Shown in pieces: positions 8,857 through 18,606 of a DNA stretch of 64,000 nt. Position 1 is the first letter of the stretch; each line of letters begins with the position of its first letter. Position numbers and translations under genes: made by a program. Origin of the DNA: an uncultured Prevotellaceae bacterium (GTDB lineage: Bacteria; Bacteroidota; Bacteroidia; Bacteroidales; Muribaculaceae). Under the pieces are notes generated by a model. It searched no databases. It was not told the origin of the DNA and saw only the letters and a program-made list of their open reading frames with translations. Location: positions 1 through 64,000 of the forward strand of contig CAMZFV010000011.1 in NCBI GenBank assembly GCA_947306175.1, read 5' to 3'.

Positions 8857-10209
8857 ATGACTGCGATTGGCGCATTTCTACTTTTTGCTGCTGCTATCCT
8901 ACTCATGATAGTAGCGATAGCGAGGTTTAAAATTCACCCGTTTTTGTCGATACTTGGCACCTCATTGTTGCTTGCTGCATTGCTGGGTGTCCCCATCGAC
9001 CAGATCCCAGATGTTATCGGAAAGGGATTTGGTGGCATGTTCAGCGGTATTGCCCTGGTCATTCTATTCGGGACACTGATTGGCTCTATCCTTGAACGCA
9101 CGGGTGGAGCGGTTGCGCTGGCCAGTGCGGTTGAACGTGTGGTCGGTAAGCGACATCCCCGCTTGGCAATGATGATGATTGGCTGGATCGTCTCGATACC
9201 TGTGTTTTGTGACAGTGGCTTTGTGCTGGTAAGCCCTATTAGTAAGTCGCTGGCCAGGCGAACCGGTTCGTCACCCGTGTCGCTCATGCTGGCATTGGCG
9301 GCGGGTCTTTTTGCATCGCATGTGTTCATCCCGCCAACTCCTGGGCCTGTTGCTGCGGCCGGTTTGGTGGGGCTTGAAAACAACCTGCTTCTCGTCATTG
9401 GCTTGGGTGCTGTAATCTCGCTGTTGTCGCTTATTCCCGCTTATTTTTTCACAGGGCGTGTGGGCAAGCGCGTGGCGCCCGTCGAACCCGCAGACGGGAA
9501 TTCTGTCATGGATGGTCGCGGTCATTGCAGTGCCATCCTTTCTTTCCTGCCCATAATGCTTCCCATTGTACTCATGGCACTAGGCAGTGTGGTGGCCTTG
9601 ATGGATTTGCCATCGGGTGTGGCTAAAGTGTTCACTTTCCTTGGCAAGCCGACCATCGCCTTGATGATTGCGTTGTTGTCATGCTTGCCTCTATTGAAGC
9701 GGCAGGGGATGATGGGCGAGTTTAACGATATCACACAGTCGTCGCTCATGACGGCAGGCCCGATTATTTTTATTACCGCAGCAGGTGGTGTGTTGGGCAG
9801 CGTGGTCGTAGCGAGCGGTTTTGTTGATATGATCAACGAATTCAGTGATTCTCTCAAGGCGTTGGGCGTGGTATTCCCGTTCCTGATAGCTGCCATCCTG
9901 AAGTCGGCTCAAGGATCCTCAACTGTGGCAATCACTACCACTGCAGGTATGATGGGCATGTTCAGTGATTCTGGCTCGATGATGAGTGCGCTCGGTTTCA
10001 CAAGCCCTCTTGCTGCGGCACTTGTGGTCATGGCGATTGGTGCAGGCTCGATGACGGTGTCACATGCCAATGACAGCTTCTTCTGGGTGGTGACTGGTTT
10101 TGGTGGTATCAAGGCACGTGACGGCTATCGCACCATGACACTGATGACGCTCATCATGGGCTTGACCTCCATAACGCTTATCGCGCTTGCGGCTGCCATT
10201 TTGCTATAA
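8857..10209 (+). CDS. GntP-family gluconate/organic acid permease
   Basis: A 450-residue inner-membrane protein with 12 or more hydrophobic segments and the GntP hallmarks. These are a glycine-rich FGGMFSGI segment, ILFGTLIGSILERTGGA, PVFCDSGFVLVSP and the PPTPGPVAAAG loop. Family members are H+ symporters for gluconate, glycerate or related hydroxy acids. No kinase or dehydrogenase for gluconate lies nearby, so the substrate stays open. The start is the ATG at 8857; the open frame extends a little further upstream but overlaps the promoter. It converges with trmN6, 15 bases between stops. Confidence 0.93.
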   Translation: MTAIGAFLLFAAAILLMIVAIARFKIHPFLSILGTSLLLAALLGVPIDQIPDVIGKGFGGMFSGIALVILFGTLIGSILERTGGAVALASAVERVVGKRHPRLAMMMIGWIVSIPVFCDSGFVLVSPISKSLARRTGSSPVSLMLALAAGLFASHVFIPPTPGPVAAAGLVGLENNLLLVIGLGAVISLLSLIPAYFFTGRVGKRVAPVEPADGNSVMDGRGHCSAILSFLPIMLPIVLMALGSVVALMDLPSGVAKVFTFLGKPTIALMIALLSCLPLLKRQGMMGEFNDITQSSLMTAGPIIFITAAGGVLGSVVVASGFVDMINEFSDSLKALGVVFPFLIAAILKSAQGSSTVAITTTAGMMGMFSDSGSMMSALGFTSPLAAALVVMAIGAGSMTVSHANDSFFWVVTGFGGIKARDGYRTMTLMTLIMGLTSITLIALAAAILL

Positions 10210-10224
10210 GAGCGTCAAACTTGA

Positions 10225-10935
10225 TTACATTTTTAAGTAAAAAGCGCCGGTGAGTGCGATATACTCACTCGTGAAAGCCCCGTTTTCATGAGCGATAATC
10301 AATGTGTCCTCGCTGTAGGGGATGTCACGACGTGACAGCAACCACAGGATGCGTTTCGGGGCGGCTCCTTCGACAGGAATGACGCGGGTTATTCGTCTCA
10401 CGAGTAATGACGCAAATGTCGATGCCTGGATGATGTCGCCCTCGGCTTCGATAGGTGTGATGAAGCTCAGTGAGCCTTCATCGTTGAGCAGTTGAGCTGC
10501 TTTGTCAATCAATTGATTATAGTTCAGTGTGCTTGTATGGCGGGCAGTCGTGCGGGCATCGCCCGTGGGCAATACTCCGTTGGTAAAGAAGGGTGGGTTG
10601 GAGACGATGAGGTCATATCGCTTGTCAGTTGTCATGCTGTTGAAATCGCACTCGATGGCGGTGAGGCGATCGTTCCATGGAGAGTTTGCAAAGTTTAATG
10701 AGGCTTCCCCGATAGCGTCATGGTCGATGTCGATGGCGTCAATGATAGCCGTCGGATTGCGCTGGGCAACCATCAGGGCGATGACACCACAGCCCGTGCC
10801 CACGTCGAGCACGCACCTTGAGTCCTCCACAGGGCACCAGGCACCCAGCAGGACACCATCGGTGCCCACTTTCATTGCCGTGTGGTCGTTGAGCACTGCA
10901 AATTGCTTGAACCGGAAGACCTTCTCTCGTCCCAT
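10225..10935 (-). CDS. trmN6: tRNA1(Val) (adenine37-N6)-methyltransferase
   Basis: A 236-residue SAM-dependent methyltransferase. Motif I is VLDVGTGCGVIAL at about 42-54. The N6-adenine catalytic motif NPPFF lies near 115. The N-terminal FRFKQF and KVGTDGVLLGAW segments are typical of the YfiC/TrmN6 group, which modifies A37 of tRNA-Val. The start is fixed by the family's conserved beginning. A TACCTTTG box at 10944-10951 leaves a leader of only about three bases, so the mRNA is probably almost leaderless. Confidence 0.92.
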   Translation of the reverse strand: MGREKVFRFKQFAVLNDHTAMKVGTDGVLLGAWCPVEDSRCVLDVGTGCGVIALMVAQRNPTAIIDAIDIDHDAIGEASLNFANSPWNDRLTAIECDFNSMTTDKRYDLIVSNPPFFTNGVLPTGDARTTARHTSTLNYNQLIDKAAQLLNDEGSLSFITPIEAEGDIIQASTFASLLVRRITRVIPVEGAAPKRILWLLSRRDIPYSEDTLIIAHENGAFTSEYIALTGAFYLKM

Positions 10936-10943
10936 AGTGGCTA

Positions 10944-10951
10944 CAAAGGTA
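10944..10951 (-). promoter_or_regulatory. -7 element of trmN6
   Basis: TACCTTTG on the minus strand ends nine bases before the ATG. This implies an almost leaderless transcript. Confidence 0.65.
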
Positions 10952-10960
10952 GTGAAAAGT

Positions 10961-11047
10961 TTTTAGTTTTTAGTCCTTAGTCCTTAGTCCTTAGTCCTTA
11001 GTTTCTAGTTTCTAGTTTTTTGTTATTAGTTGTTCTTTTGCATCCGC
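10961..11047. repeat. Heptamer array (TTAGTCC-type) with GCATCCGC core
   Basis: The stretch contains four tandem TAGTCCT units, then TAGTTTC and TAGTTTT variants, and ends in GCATCCGC (11040-11047). It is one member of a dispersed family in this window (also near 34636, 39421, 54705, 59618 and 62282). From 11048 to 11280 the sequence is AT-rich, with nothing else recognisable apart from the leader of the next gene. Confidence 0.7.
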
Positions 11048-11280
11048 TTTGTTGGTCCACATTCCTAGATGTGGCATGGTTTTTGCTATACGAGGTGGGG
11101 TATAAAGTTAAAAATGAATGTGATTAGCATTTTTTCACTCAAAAAATAGACATCAGTTTCATTTTACTTTATAACTTGCGATGCATTTTTAAAAAGATTT
11201 AATACTCATCTTAAACTTTTATAAAAGAAACACGTCTAAAAGACAAACAACAATAATGAATTTTTAAAACGTAATTGATT

Positions 11281-12528
11281 ATGAAAAAGTACCGTATTTT
11301 ATCATTGATGGGCATCATGGCGTTAACCGCTGGTTCGCTTTTGGCCCAGGACTATGACGACATCTATTACGATGCCTCCAAGTCCAAGACGGTGGAGATC
11401 AAGACCAAGAGCTCCACGCCCGCCAAGACCGTTGTGGTCTATGGCGAGGTTCCTGAGAAGTATAAGGTAGCTGTTCAGAGCAACTACCGTGCTGAGCGTG
11501 ATGAGGACGAGTACAACCGTCGTGGTGCCTATGATCCAACTCGCGTTGACTTTGAGGTGGACATCAATGGCGACACCATCTATCTGGACTCAACCTATGT
11601 TGACGATGATCTCTTTGCCAACACCCGTCTCATTGAGCGCTTCTACAACCCGGACATTGTGATCTTGAGCGATGACGATGATCTGGTACAGCTGTATTAT
11701 GACGAGTCACCTTCCATCAATTTGATTGTCGGTAGTGACTGGGGTTATGGTTATGGTTATGGTTGGGATTACTATAGTCCGTTTGCTTCCTACTATTATC
11801 CCTGGTACACTGGCTATTATTATCCCTGGTACTCATGGTACACTACCTGGTATCGTCCCTGGTGGGGCTATACAGGATATTATTCCTACTATTCTCCCTA
11901 TTGGCACTGGGGCTGGCACTACTCCCCCTGGTGGCGTACTGGCTGGGGATGGGACGGTTACTGGGGTCACCACAATTGGAATTGGGATTACGGCCACAAT
12001 AATCTGAATCCTACCCACCGTCCTGCCTATCATGGTGGTACCGGCAACAGTATTGATCATCACCGTGTAGGTTTGGCAACCAACCGCAACAGCCGTACCC
12101 GTATGGATAATGGCGTTGGAAGCAATCGCAACAGCATCGCATCTCGTAGCGGTGGCACCAATCGTTCCAGTGGCGTTTCTAGCCGTGGCGGATATGCAAC
12201 CAACCGCAATAGTGGCAATATGGGCTCTCGTGGCAGCTCGGGTGTGACTACCCGTTCAACCGGTTCGCGTAGTTACGGTAGCGGCAGCTCCTCCGGCTCG
12301 TACGGTGGCAGAAGTTCTTACGGTGGCAGTCGTTCCTCCGGCTCATCCTACGGTGGCAGTCGTTCCTCTGGCTCGTCCAGTGGCGGTTACAGTAGCTCTG
12401 GCGGCGGTTCGCATCGCAGCTCCGGCGGCGGTGGTGGCGGCAGCTACAGCTCTGGCGGCGGAAGCAGCCACGGTTCTAGCGGTGGCAGCTCAGGCGGCTC
12501 ATCAGGTGGTGGCGGACGTCGTCGCTGA
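11281..12528 (+). CDS. Secreted low-complexity protein, Tyr/Trp-rich then Gly/Ser-rich
   Basis: A 415-residue protein with a signal peptide (MKKYRILSLMGIMALTAGSLLA). Residues 25-135 are acidic and repetitive. Residues 140-245 are dominated by Tyr, Trp, Pro and Gly (runs such as YYYPWY). Residues 255-415 consist of Asn/Arg/Ser then Ser/Gly repeats ending GGGGRRR. No enzymatic domain is visible. Such composition suggests an extended, aromatic-rich surface or adhesive protein, but this is inference. It is followed 62 bases later by a FadL-like porin gene and may share its transcript. Confidence 0.8.
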   Translation: MKKYRILSLMGIMALTAGSLLAQDYDDIYYDASKSKTVEIKTKSSTPAKTVVVYGEVPEKYKVAVQSNYRAERDEDEYNRRGAYDPTRVDFEVDINGDTIYLDSTYVDDDLFANTRLIERFYNPDIVILSDDDDLVQLYYDESPSINLIVGSDWGYGYGYGWDYYSPFASYYYPWYTGYYYPWYSWYTTWYRPWWGYTGYYSYYSPYWHWGWHYSPWWRTGWGWDGYWGHHNWNWDYGHNNLNPTHRPAYHGGTGNSIDHHRVGLATNRNSRTRMDNGVGSNRNSIASRSGGTNRSSGVSSRGGYATNRNSGNMGSRGSSGVTTRSTGSRSYGSGSSSGSYGGRSSYGGSRSSGSSYGGSRSSGSSSGGYSSSGGGSHRSSGGGGGGSYSSGGGSSHGSSGGSSGGSSGGGGRRR

Positions 12529-12590
12529 TCATGCAATCCTTTCTTTCACACACGTATTATTTCTTGACTATAATCTAAACGATTGAAGCT

Positions 12591-14228
12591 ATGAAAAAGA
12601 AAGTATTTGCTTTGCTGCTGTGCGGACTTCCGCTCATGATAAATGCACAGGACGCCTTTGATGTCCTGCAAATGTCCCAAACCGAACTCCGAGGCACCTC
12701 GCGCTTCCAGTCGATGGCGGGGGCCTTCGGAGCCCTGGGCGGCGACCTGTCGGTGCTCACCCAGAACCCTGGTGGTATCGGTGTATATCGCAACTCCGAT
12801 GTGGGAATTACTCTCGCTTTGGACTTCAATAGCACTCAAGCTGGTGTTGACAAGATCAACGAGACCAAGTTCAACCTGAACAACGTGGGTTACATCGGCG
12901 CCATCCGTCTGGATTCTGATGTAGCGCCCAACTTGAACTTCGGTTTTAGCTACAACCGTCTGCAATCATTTAACCGTCATTATGTGGGTGGCGTGGGCAA
13001 CATCCCCACCTCGATGAGTAACTTTGTGGCCGACGCGTTTGTCAACGTTAATCCCAATGGTCCGTTTATGCCTGGCGATTTGTACTGGACAGATAATTTC
13101 AATCCTTACTTTGACGGTTATGCGCCTTGGGCAGCTGTGACCATGTTTGATATGCAGACCAAGAATAATGGCTATGTGGGTATCATCAATGCCAACGGTA
13201 ATCTGATGCAGGGACTCTATGGTGACGGGACCACTGGCAATGCCTACTTCGAGGTGAATGAGCGTGGCCATGCCGATGAGTACAATATCGCCTTCGGTGG
13301 CAACCTGTACAACAAGTTCTACTGGGGTCTCGACTTTGGCATCCTTGACCTGGATTACAAGAGCATTCAGACCTATGAGGAAGATTTGTACAATCCCTAT
13401 ATTATGGCCGATGACAATGACCTGTTCTTGAGTGACATCACCAACGTGAATACCTCTGCGACTTGGGGACTTCACAACTACCTGCATACCGAGGGTACCG
13501 GTGTCAACTTTAAGTTTGGTTTCATCTGGCGTCCCGTTCAGGCCCTGCGCATCGGTGCTGCTTTCCACACGCCCACGTTCTATGACATGCGCGACACCTA
13601 TAATGTGAGTGCTAATATCTCCGCTTATCAGGACGACAACAACCTCTACAGGGCCGACAAGAGCAGTAATGATGGCTACAACTACTCAAGCACCTATACG
13701 ATGACCACTCCCTGGCACTTCATGGGCAGCTTGGCAGGTGTGATTGGCACTAGTGGAATCCTGAGCTTGGACTATGAGTGTGTAGCCAACGAGACAATGC
13801 GCATCGGTGATGACCGCGGTAACAACTATCTCGACGTGACCGACAATGTCAAGTACTACTTCAAGCCGTCGCACATCATTCGCGTCGGTGGCGAGTACCG
13901 CATCTCTCCCGAAGTGAGCCTGCGTGCAGGTTACAGCTATAAGACCACTCAGGTAGAGAAGGGTGTTGATAACTATGACGACAACATTGCTACCGTGGGC
14001 ACCAATCCTGCTTACCAGTATGACAATGCTGTTCATAACATCACCGGTGGTGTGGGCTACCGCCACAAGGCATTCTATGCCGACTTGGCTTACGTTCACA
14101 AGATCCGTGAGAGCGTTTACAACGCATTCTCACCCATCAACGACAAATATGGCTATGAGCCTAACGTCAGTGCCGACGTCAAGGACCATAACAACCGCAT
14201 CTCGCTCACATTGGGCATGAGATTCTGA
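12591..14228 (+). CDS. Outer-membrane beta-barrel protein, OMPP1/FadL/TodX-like
   Basis: A 545-residue protein with a signal peptide ending near residue 20 (LMINAQ). The segment just after cleavage, with the NPGGIGVYRNS pattern near residues 62-72, resembles the N-terminal hatch of the OMPP1/FadL family of hydrophobic-substrate channels. Alternating hydrophobic strands follow to the C-terminal strand ISLTLGMRF, which ends in Phe as expected for a barrel protein. Homologues are often labelled 'hemin receptor', but nothing here shows haem binding. It ends before a strong terminator. Confidence 0.82.
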   Translation: MKKKVFALLLCGLPLMINAQDAFDVLQMSQTELRGTSRFQSMAGAFGALGGDLSVLTQNPGGIGVYRNSDVGITLALDFNSTQAGVDKINETKFNLNNVGYIGAIRLDSDVAPNLNFGFSYNRLQSFNRHYVGGVGNIPTSMSNFVADAFVNVNPNGPFMPGDLYWTDNFNPYFDGYAPWAAVTMFDMQTKNNGYVGIINANGNLMQGLYGDGTTGNAYFEVNERGHADEYNIAFGGNLYNKFYWGLDFGILDLDYKSIQTYEEDLYNPYIMADDNDLFLSDITNVNTSATWGLHNYLHTEGTGVNFKFGFIWRPVQALRIGAAFHTPTFYDMRDTYNVSANISAYQDDNNLYRADKSSNDGYNYSSTYTMTTPWHFMGSLAGVIGTSGILSLDYECVANETMRIGDDRGNNYLDVTDNVKYYFKPSHIIRVGGEYRISPEVSLRAGYSYKTTQVEKGVDNYDDNIATVGTNPAYQYDNAVHNITGGVGYRHKAFYADLAYVHKIRESVYNAFSPINDKYGYEPNVSADVKDHNNRISLTLGMRF

Positions 14229-14281
14229 TAATAAAGAAAAATCCTACCCGGAAATTACGTTTATAAGAATTCATTAAGATG

Positions 14282-14322
14282 GCCTGGCAATGCGCGGTGA
14301 CCGCGTGTTGCCAGGCTTTTTT
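14282..14322 (+). terminator. Strong intrinsic terminator after the FadL-like gene
   Basis: GCCTGGCAA (14282-14290) pairs with TTGCCAGGC (14308-14316). A further inner GC-rich pairing and six T residues follow. Confidence 0.9.
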
Positions 14323-14342
14323 GTGATGGTACATGAAGCCTA

Positions 14343-14381
14343 AAAAAAAGCAGGAGAACCCAGCAACGTTGGACTCTCCTG
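14343..14381 (-). terminator. Intrinsic terminator after the MerR gene
   Basis: Read on the minus strand, CAGGAGA (14381-14375) pairs with TCTCCTG (14357-14351) and is followed by a run of eight T residues after one C. Confidence 0.85.
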
Positions 14382-14407
14382 TGATAGCATAGTAGTAAGG
14401 ATGATCC

Positions 14408-14764
14408 TTACCTGGCAGCGGGGATGTCGGGGAACAGTTCGTCCAGGGAGTTCTGGAACGCTTGCAGCTGGGCCTTGATGTCCTTGAGCTGCACTATGGC
14501 GTCAAACCGCTTGTCCACGCCGTCGCGGTTGTGACGGATCTGTGCCTGTGCTGCATCGAGCTTCAGCCCTTTCTCCTTGACCAGATAATACACCTTGCTG
14601 ATGATCTCGATGTCGTTGGGCGTGTAGTAACGGATGTTCTTCTTGTTGCGTTTGGGCTTGATGATGGTGAATTGGGATTCCCAGTAACGCAGGGTGGACT
14701 CGGGGATACCTAATATCTCCGAAACGTCACCGATTTTGTAGAATTTTTTATCCAGTTCTCGCAT
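14408..14764 (-). CDS. MerR-family transcriptional regulator
   Basis: A 118-residue protein. The N-terminal winged HTH has the MerR pattern YKIGDVSEILGIPESTLRYW at residues 8-27. A long coiled-coil region from about residue 70 would mediate dimerisation. No effector-binding domain or metal-binding cysteines are present, so the signal is unknown. The frame is open to 14821, but the -7 box at 14819-14826 makes the ATG at 14764 the start. Short MerR proteins of this form are widespread in Bacteroidetes. It is divergent from alaS, sharing a 125-base control region. Confidence 0.9.
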   Translation of the reverse strand: MRELDKKFYKIGDVSEILGIPESTLRYWESQFTIIKPKRNKKNIRYYTPNDIEIISKVYYLVKEKGLKLDAAQAQIRHNRDGVDKRFDAIVQLKDIKAQLQAFQNSLDELFPDIPAAR

Positions 14765-14791
14765 GGTCTTGCACAAGTTAACGGAAATAAT

Positions 14792-14826
14792 TATCTTTGC
14801 AGGTTGTTTATAACACCGCAAAGGTA
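14792..14826. promoter_or_regulatory. Divergent promoters of alaS and the MerR gene
   Basis: TATCTTTG on the plus strand (14792-14799) points to alaS, about 90 bases upstream of its ATG. TACCTTTG on the minus strand (14819-14826) serves the MerR gene. The two boxes overlap in opposite directions, so the two transcripts may interfere. Confidence 0.6.
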
Positions 14827-14888
14827 AACAATTAGTTTAGACTTTGCAACAAAATCGGAACATTTATAACATATTAAGACAAAATATT

Positions 14889-17507
14889 ATGCTGACTGCT
14901 AAAGAAATTAGAGAGACGTTCAAGCGTTACTTTGAGCAACAGGAACACCACATTGTGCCCTCGGCTCCCATGGTAATCAAGGACGATCCTACACTCATGT
15001 TTACCAATGCCGGAATGAACCAGTTTAAGGACATTATCCTTGGCAACAAGGAAGTCCAGTGGAAGCGGGTTGCCGATTCCCAAAAGTGCCTGCGCGTGAG
15101 CGGTAAGCACAATGACCTGGAAGAGGTAGGCCACGATACCTACCATCACACCATGTTTGAGATGCTGGGCAACTGGTCATTTGGTGATTATTTCAAGCAC
15201 GAGGCCATCGACTGGGCATGGGACCTGCTGGTCAATGTATATGGGCTGGATCCCAAGAATATGTACGCTACTGTGTTCGAGGGCGATGAGAGCATCGGTG
15301 TGAGCCGTGACGATGAGGCTGCCAAGTTCTGGGAGGCACATCTGCCTAAGGATCACATCATCAATGGAAATGCCCACGATAACTTCTGGGAAATGGGCGA
15401 TACTGGTCCCTGCGGCCCTTGCAGCGAGATTCATGTCGATATTCGCAGCGAGGAGGAAAAGGCCGCTATTCCCGGCGTTGAGCTGGTCAACAAGGATCAT
15501 CCTCAGGTGATTGAAATCTGGAATCTCGTGTTCATGCAGTATAACCGCAAGGTGGACGGCTCGCTGGAGCCTCTGCCCAACAAGGTAATTGACACTGGTA
15601 TGGGTCTGGAGCGCCTCTGCATGGTGCTGCAAGGCAAGAAATCCAACTATGATACCGATGTGTTCCAGCCCCTTATCAGGAAGCTGGGCGAAATGTGTGG
15701 TAAGAAATACGGCGACAACAAGGATCAGGATGTCGCCATGCGCGTTGTCGCCGACCATGTGCGTACTATTGCCTTCTCGATAGCCGACGGCCAACTACCT
15801 AGCAACGCCAAGGCAGGCTACGTCATCCGTCGCATCCTGCGCCGTGCCGTTCGTTATGGTTACACGTTCTTGGGCTTCCGTGAGGCGTTCATGTATCGCC
15901 TCATTGATACGCTTATCGAGAGTATGGGCGAGGCCTATCCCGAAATCAAGGCTCAGGCTGATCTCATCAAGCACGTGACCAAGGAAGAGGAAGATGCCTT
16001 CCTGCGCACCCTGGAGACAGGTATGAAACTGATTGAGAAAGTGATTGCCGACACCAAGGCTGCAGGCAAGACTGTTGTCGATGGCAAGGAAGCGTTCACC
16101 CTTTACGATACCTTCGGTTTCCCCTTGGACCTCACTGAACTCATCCTGCGTGAGAACGGCATGACGGTCAATGAGGAGGAATTCAACGTGGAGATGCAGA
16201 AGCAGAAACAGCGAGCCCGCAATGCTGCCGCTGTTGAGGCTACCGACTGGGTGGAGCTCAAGGATGGCGTGACCGAGTTTGTGGGCTATGACCTCACTGA
16301 GTGTGACGTGAATATCCTGCGTTACCGCAAGGTGACCCAAAAGAATAAGTCATTCTACCAGATTGTGCTTGACCGCTCGCCGTTCTATGCCGAGATGGGT
16401 GGTCAGGTGGGTGACCGCGGTGTCCTCAAGTTGGGTGACGAAGTCATTGAGGTGACCGATACCAAGCGTGAGAACAATCTTCCCGTACATATCACAGCCA
16501 AGTTGCCGAGCGATGTCAACGCTACGTTGCATGCCGCTATCGACCTTGAAGCTCGCCATGCCACTGAATGCAACCACACGGCGACCCACTTGCTGCATGC
16601 GGCTCTGCGTCAGGTGTTAGGCACCCATGTTGAACAGAAAGGTTCTTACGTGGATCCCAATTCATTGCGTTTTGACTTCTCCCACTTCCGCAAGGTGACC
16701 CCCGAGGAGATTCGTCAGGTTGAGCATCTTGCAAACAGCATGATACGCAATGCCATTCCTCGTGAAGAGCATCGAGAGGTGCCCCTTGAGGAGGCTAGGC
16801 AGATGGGCGCAATGGCGCTATTCGGTGAGAAGTATGGCGACCGCGTGCGCGTTATCAAGTATGGCGATTCGGTAGAGCTGTGTGGTGGTACCCATGTGTG
16901 CAACACGGGTAACATCGGCATGGTGCGCATCGTCAGCGAGAGCAGTATCGCCGCTGGCATCCGCCGCATCGAGGCAGTTACCGGCGCTGTGGTCGAGGAG
17001 ATGCTTGACCATTTCCAGGACATGATGGAACGCATCAAGGGCTTGCTCAACAATGCCCCCGACGCCGTCATGGCATTGCAGAAGTCTCTTGCCGAGAATG
17101 CCGACCTCAAGAAGCAGGTGGATGACTTCATGAAGCAACGTGTCATGATGTTGGCCAAGCGTATCATTGCTGATGCCAAGGAAGAGAACGGTATCAATAT
17201 AATCACGCTTGCGGGTCAACAACATCCCGATCTCGTTAAGGGTGTGGCCCTTACCATCAAGGCTGAATGTCCCGAGTCAACCGTTTTCCTTGCCGCTACC
17301 GAGCACGAGGGTAAGCCCATGTTGACCGTGGTGTTGAGCGAGGACATTGTCAAAACAGGCAAGAACGCTGGCAACATCGTTCGTGGAGCAGCGAAGGCCA
17401 TCCAGGGTGGTGGCGGCGGACAGCCCCATTTCGCTCAGGCTGGAGGCCGCAATCCTCAAGGTCTTGATGAAGCCATGGTTGCCATGCGCGAGGCACTCTT
17501 TCAGTAA
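14889..17507 (+). CDS. alaS: Alanyl-tRNA synthetase
   Basis: An 872-residue enzyme charging tRNA-Ala. The class II catalytic core occupies the first 240 residues ([20 protein letters not shown]). The tRNA-recognition domain follows. The editing domain has the zinc-binding motif [11 protein letters not shown] near residue 560, completed by [10 protein letters not shown] near 660. The C-terminal C-Ala domain has [14 protein letters not shown] near 840-853. The length is normal. The ATG at 14889 is chosen because the family begins just before TAKEIRE; the frame is open 15 codons further. Confidence 0.98.
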   Translation: MLTAKEIRETFKRYFEQQEHHIVPSAPMVIKDDPTLMFTNAGMNQFKDIILGNKEVQWKRVADSQKCLRVSGKHNDLEEVGHDTYHHTMFEMLGNWSFGDYFKHEAIDWAWDLLVNVYGLDPKNMYATVFEGDESIGVSRDDEAAKFWEAHLPKDHIINGNAHDNFWEMGDTGPCGPCSEIHVDIRSEEEKAAIPGVELVNKDHPQVIEIWNLVFMQYNRKVDGSLEPLPNKVIDTGMGLERLCMVLQGKKSNYDTDVFQPLIRKLGEMCGKKYGDNKDQDVAMRVVADHVRTIAFSIADGQLPSNAKAGYVIRRILRRAVRYGYTFLGFREAFMYRLIDTLIESMGEAYPEIKAQADLIKHVTKEEEDAFLRTLETGMKLIEKVIADTKAAGKTVVDGKEAFTLYDTFGFPLDLTELILRENGMTVNEEEFNVEMQKQKQRARNAAAVEATDWVELKDGVTEFVGYDLTECDVNILRYRKVTQKNKSFYQIVLDRSPFYAEMGGQVGDRGVLKLGDEVIEVTDTKRENNLPVHITAKLPSDVNATLHAAIDLEARHATECNHTATHLLHAALRQVLGTHVEQKGSYVDPNSLRFDFSHFRKVTPEEIRQVEHLANSMIRNAIPREEHREVPLEEARQMGAMALFGEKYGDRVRVIKYGDSVELCGGTHVCNTGNIGMVRIVSESSIAAGIRRIEAVTGAVVEEMLDHFQDMMERIKGLLNNAPDAVMALQKSLAENADLKKQVDDFMKQRVMMLAKRIIADAKEENGINIITLAGQQHPDLVKGVALTIKAECPESTVFLAATEHEGKPMLTVVLSEDIVKTGKNAGNIVRGAAKAIQGGGGGQPHFAQAGGRNPQGLDEAMVAMREALFQ

Positions 17508-17515
17508 AATGATTT

Positions 17516-17553
17516 GCTGCCGCACTTCTTGTTAGATGATGGAGTGCGGCAGC
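17516..17553 (+). terminator. Hairpin after alaS, probable terminator
   Basis: An 11-bp perfect stem (17516-17526 with 17543-17553) begins eight bases after the alaS stop. The downstream sequence GACTTCTTATATT has only a weak T-run, so read-through into the exchanger gene is possible. Confidence 0.55.
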
Positions 17554-17583
17554 GACTTCTTATATTGGTATTCAATATTCAAG

Positions 17584-18558
17584 ATGGATTATTTATTGCT
17601 TGTCGTTGGTTTGGGTCTGCTGTTGCTCGCAGCCAACTATCTCGTGGATTCGTCGGTAGCCATTGCCCAACGTGCCAAGATTTCTAACTTCATCATCGGT
17701 CTCACCATTGTGGGCATTGGTACCAGTGCCCCCGAATTGTTTGTATCGGTGTCATCGGCACTGAGCGGTAGTGGTGACATTGCGATGGGCAATGTCATTG
17801 GCTCAAATATCGCCAATGTTTTCCTCATCCTGGGTATCACGGCATTGATTTATCCGTTTGCCATCGAGCGCGAGCAGCGTCGTCGTGATATCCCGTTCCT
17901 GATCTTAGCCACCCTGTTTGTCACGCTTATCGCCAACGACTCGATCGTCCCTGGACTTAGAGACAACAGACTCATTACGCTGGATGGTATCGTATTGCTG
18001 ATTTGCTTCGTTGCTTACATGTGTTGGGTCATTGTCCAGAAAGGCAAGGATCCCGAAAAGGCAATGATGGAGGCCGAAGAAGAGACCAAATCGTCGCTCA
18101 CGGGCAAGGCGCCTTGGCTATTATGGAGCATCGCCATTGTTTCGCTGGTGGCACTTATCTTTGGCGGTAACCTGTTCCTTGACAGTGCCAAGAATCTGGC
18201 GCGCGCTTGGGGAATGAGTGAAGCAGTCATCGCCATTACCATTGTGGCCGTTGGTACCTCGTTGCCTGAATTGGTTACGGCGATAGTTGCCGCCACCAAG
18301 AAGAATCCCCAACTGGTGTTGGGCAACGTCATCGGCAGCAACTTGTTCAATCTGATGTTTATTCTGGGTACGGCGTCAACGGTCAAGTCGATGACGTTTG
18401 TGGATATTAATATCATCGATTACCTGATGATGTTTATAGCTGCCATTATGCTGTATGTGGTGGTGTTGACTTTCAAGAAGGATAAGATGGACCGCATAGA
18501 GGGCATTATCTTCTTCTCAATATATGTGGCATACACCATCTACCTCTTGATGCGTTAA
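17584..18558 (+). CDS. K+-dependent or simple Na+/Ca2+ exchanger-like antiporter
   Basis: A 324-residue inner-membrane protein of the CaCA superfamily (YrbG type). The two inverted alpha-repeats are clear: VGIGTSAPELFVS near residues 42-54 with GNVIGSNIANV near 74-84, and VGTSLPELVTA near 224-234 with GNVIGSNLFNL near 245-255. These Glu and Asn residues bind the cation. Length is typical. The ATG at 17584 is preferred over the upstream in-frame ATG at 17536, which lies inside the alaS terminator hairpin. Confidence 0.93.
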   Translation: MDYLLLVVGLGLLLLAANYLVDSSVAIAQRAKISNFIIGLTIVGIGTSAPELFVSVSSALSGSGDIAMGNVIGSNIANVFLILGITALIYPFAIEREQRRRDIPFLILATLFVTLIANDSIVPGLRDNRLITLDGIVLLICFVAYMCWVIVQKGKDPEKAMMEAEEETKSSLTGKAPWLLWSIAIVSLVALIFGGNLFLDSAKNLARAWGMSEAVIAITIVAVGTSLPELVTAIVAATKKNPQLVLGNVIGSNLFNLMFILGTASTVKSMTFVDINIIDYLMMFIAAIMLYVVVLTFKKDKMDRIEGIIFFSIYVAYTIYLLMR

Positions 18559-18606
18559 ACCCGATAGACATTTTTGTGTCCAACCAAAGATTAATTGTAT
18601 GAACCG

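Noticed and set aside
11392..12586. Overlapping frames within the low-complexity gene
   Set aside because: Simple-sequence DNA keeps several frames open; only the frame with a signal peptide is supported.
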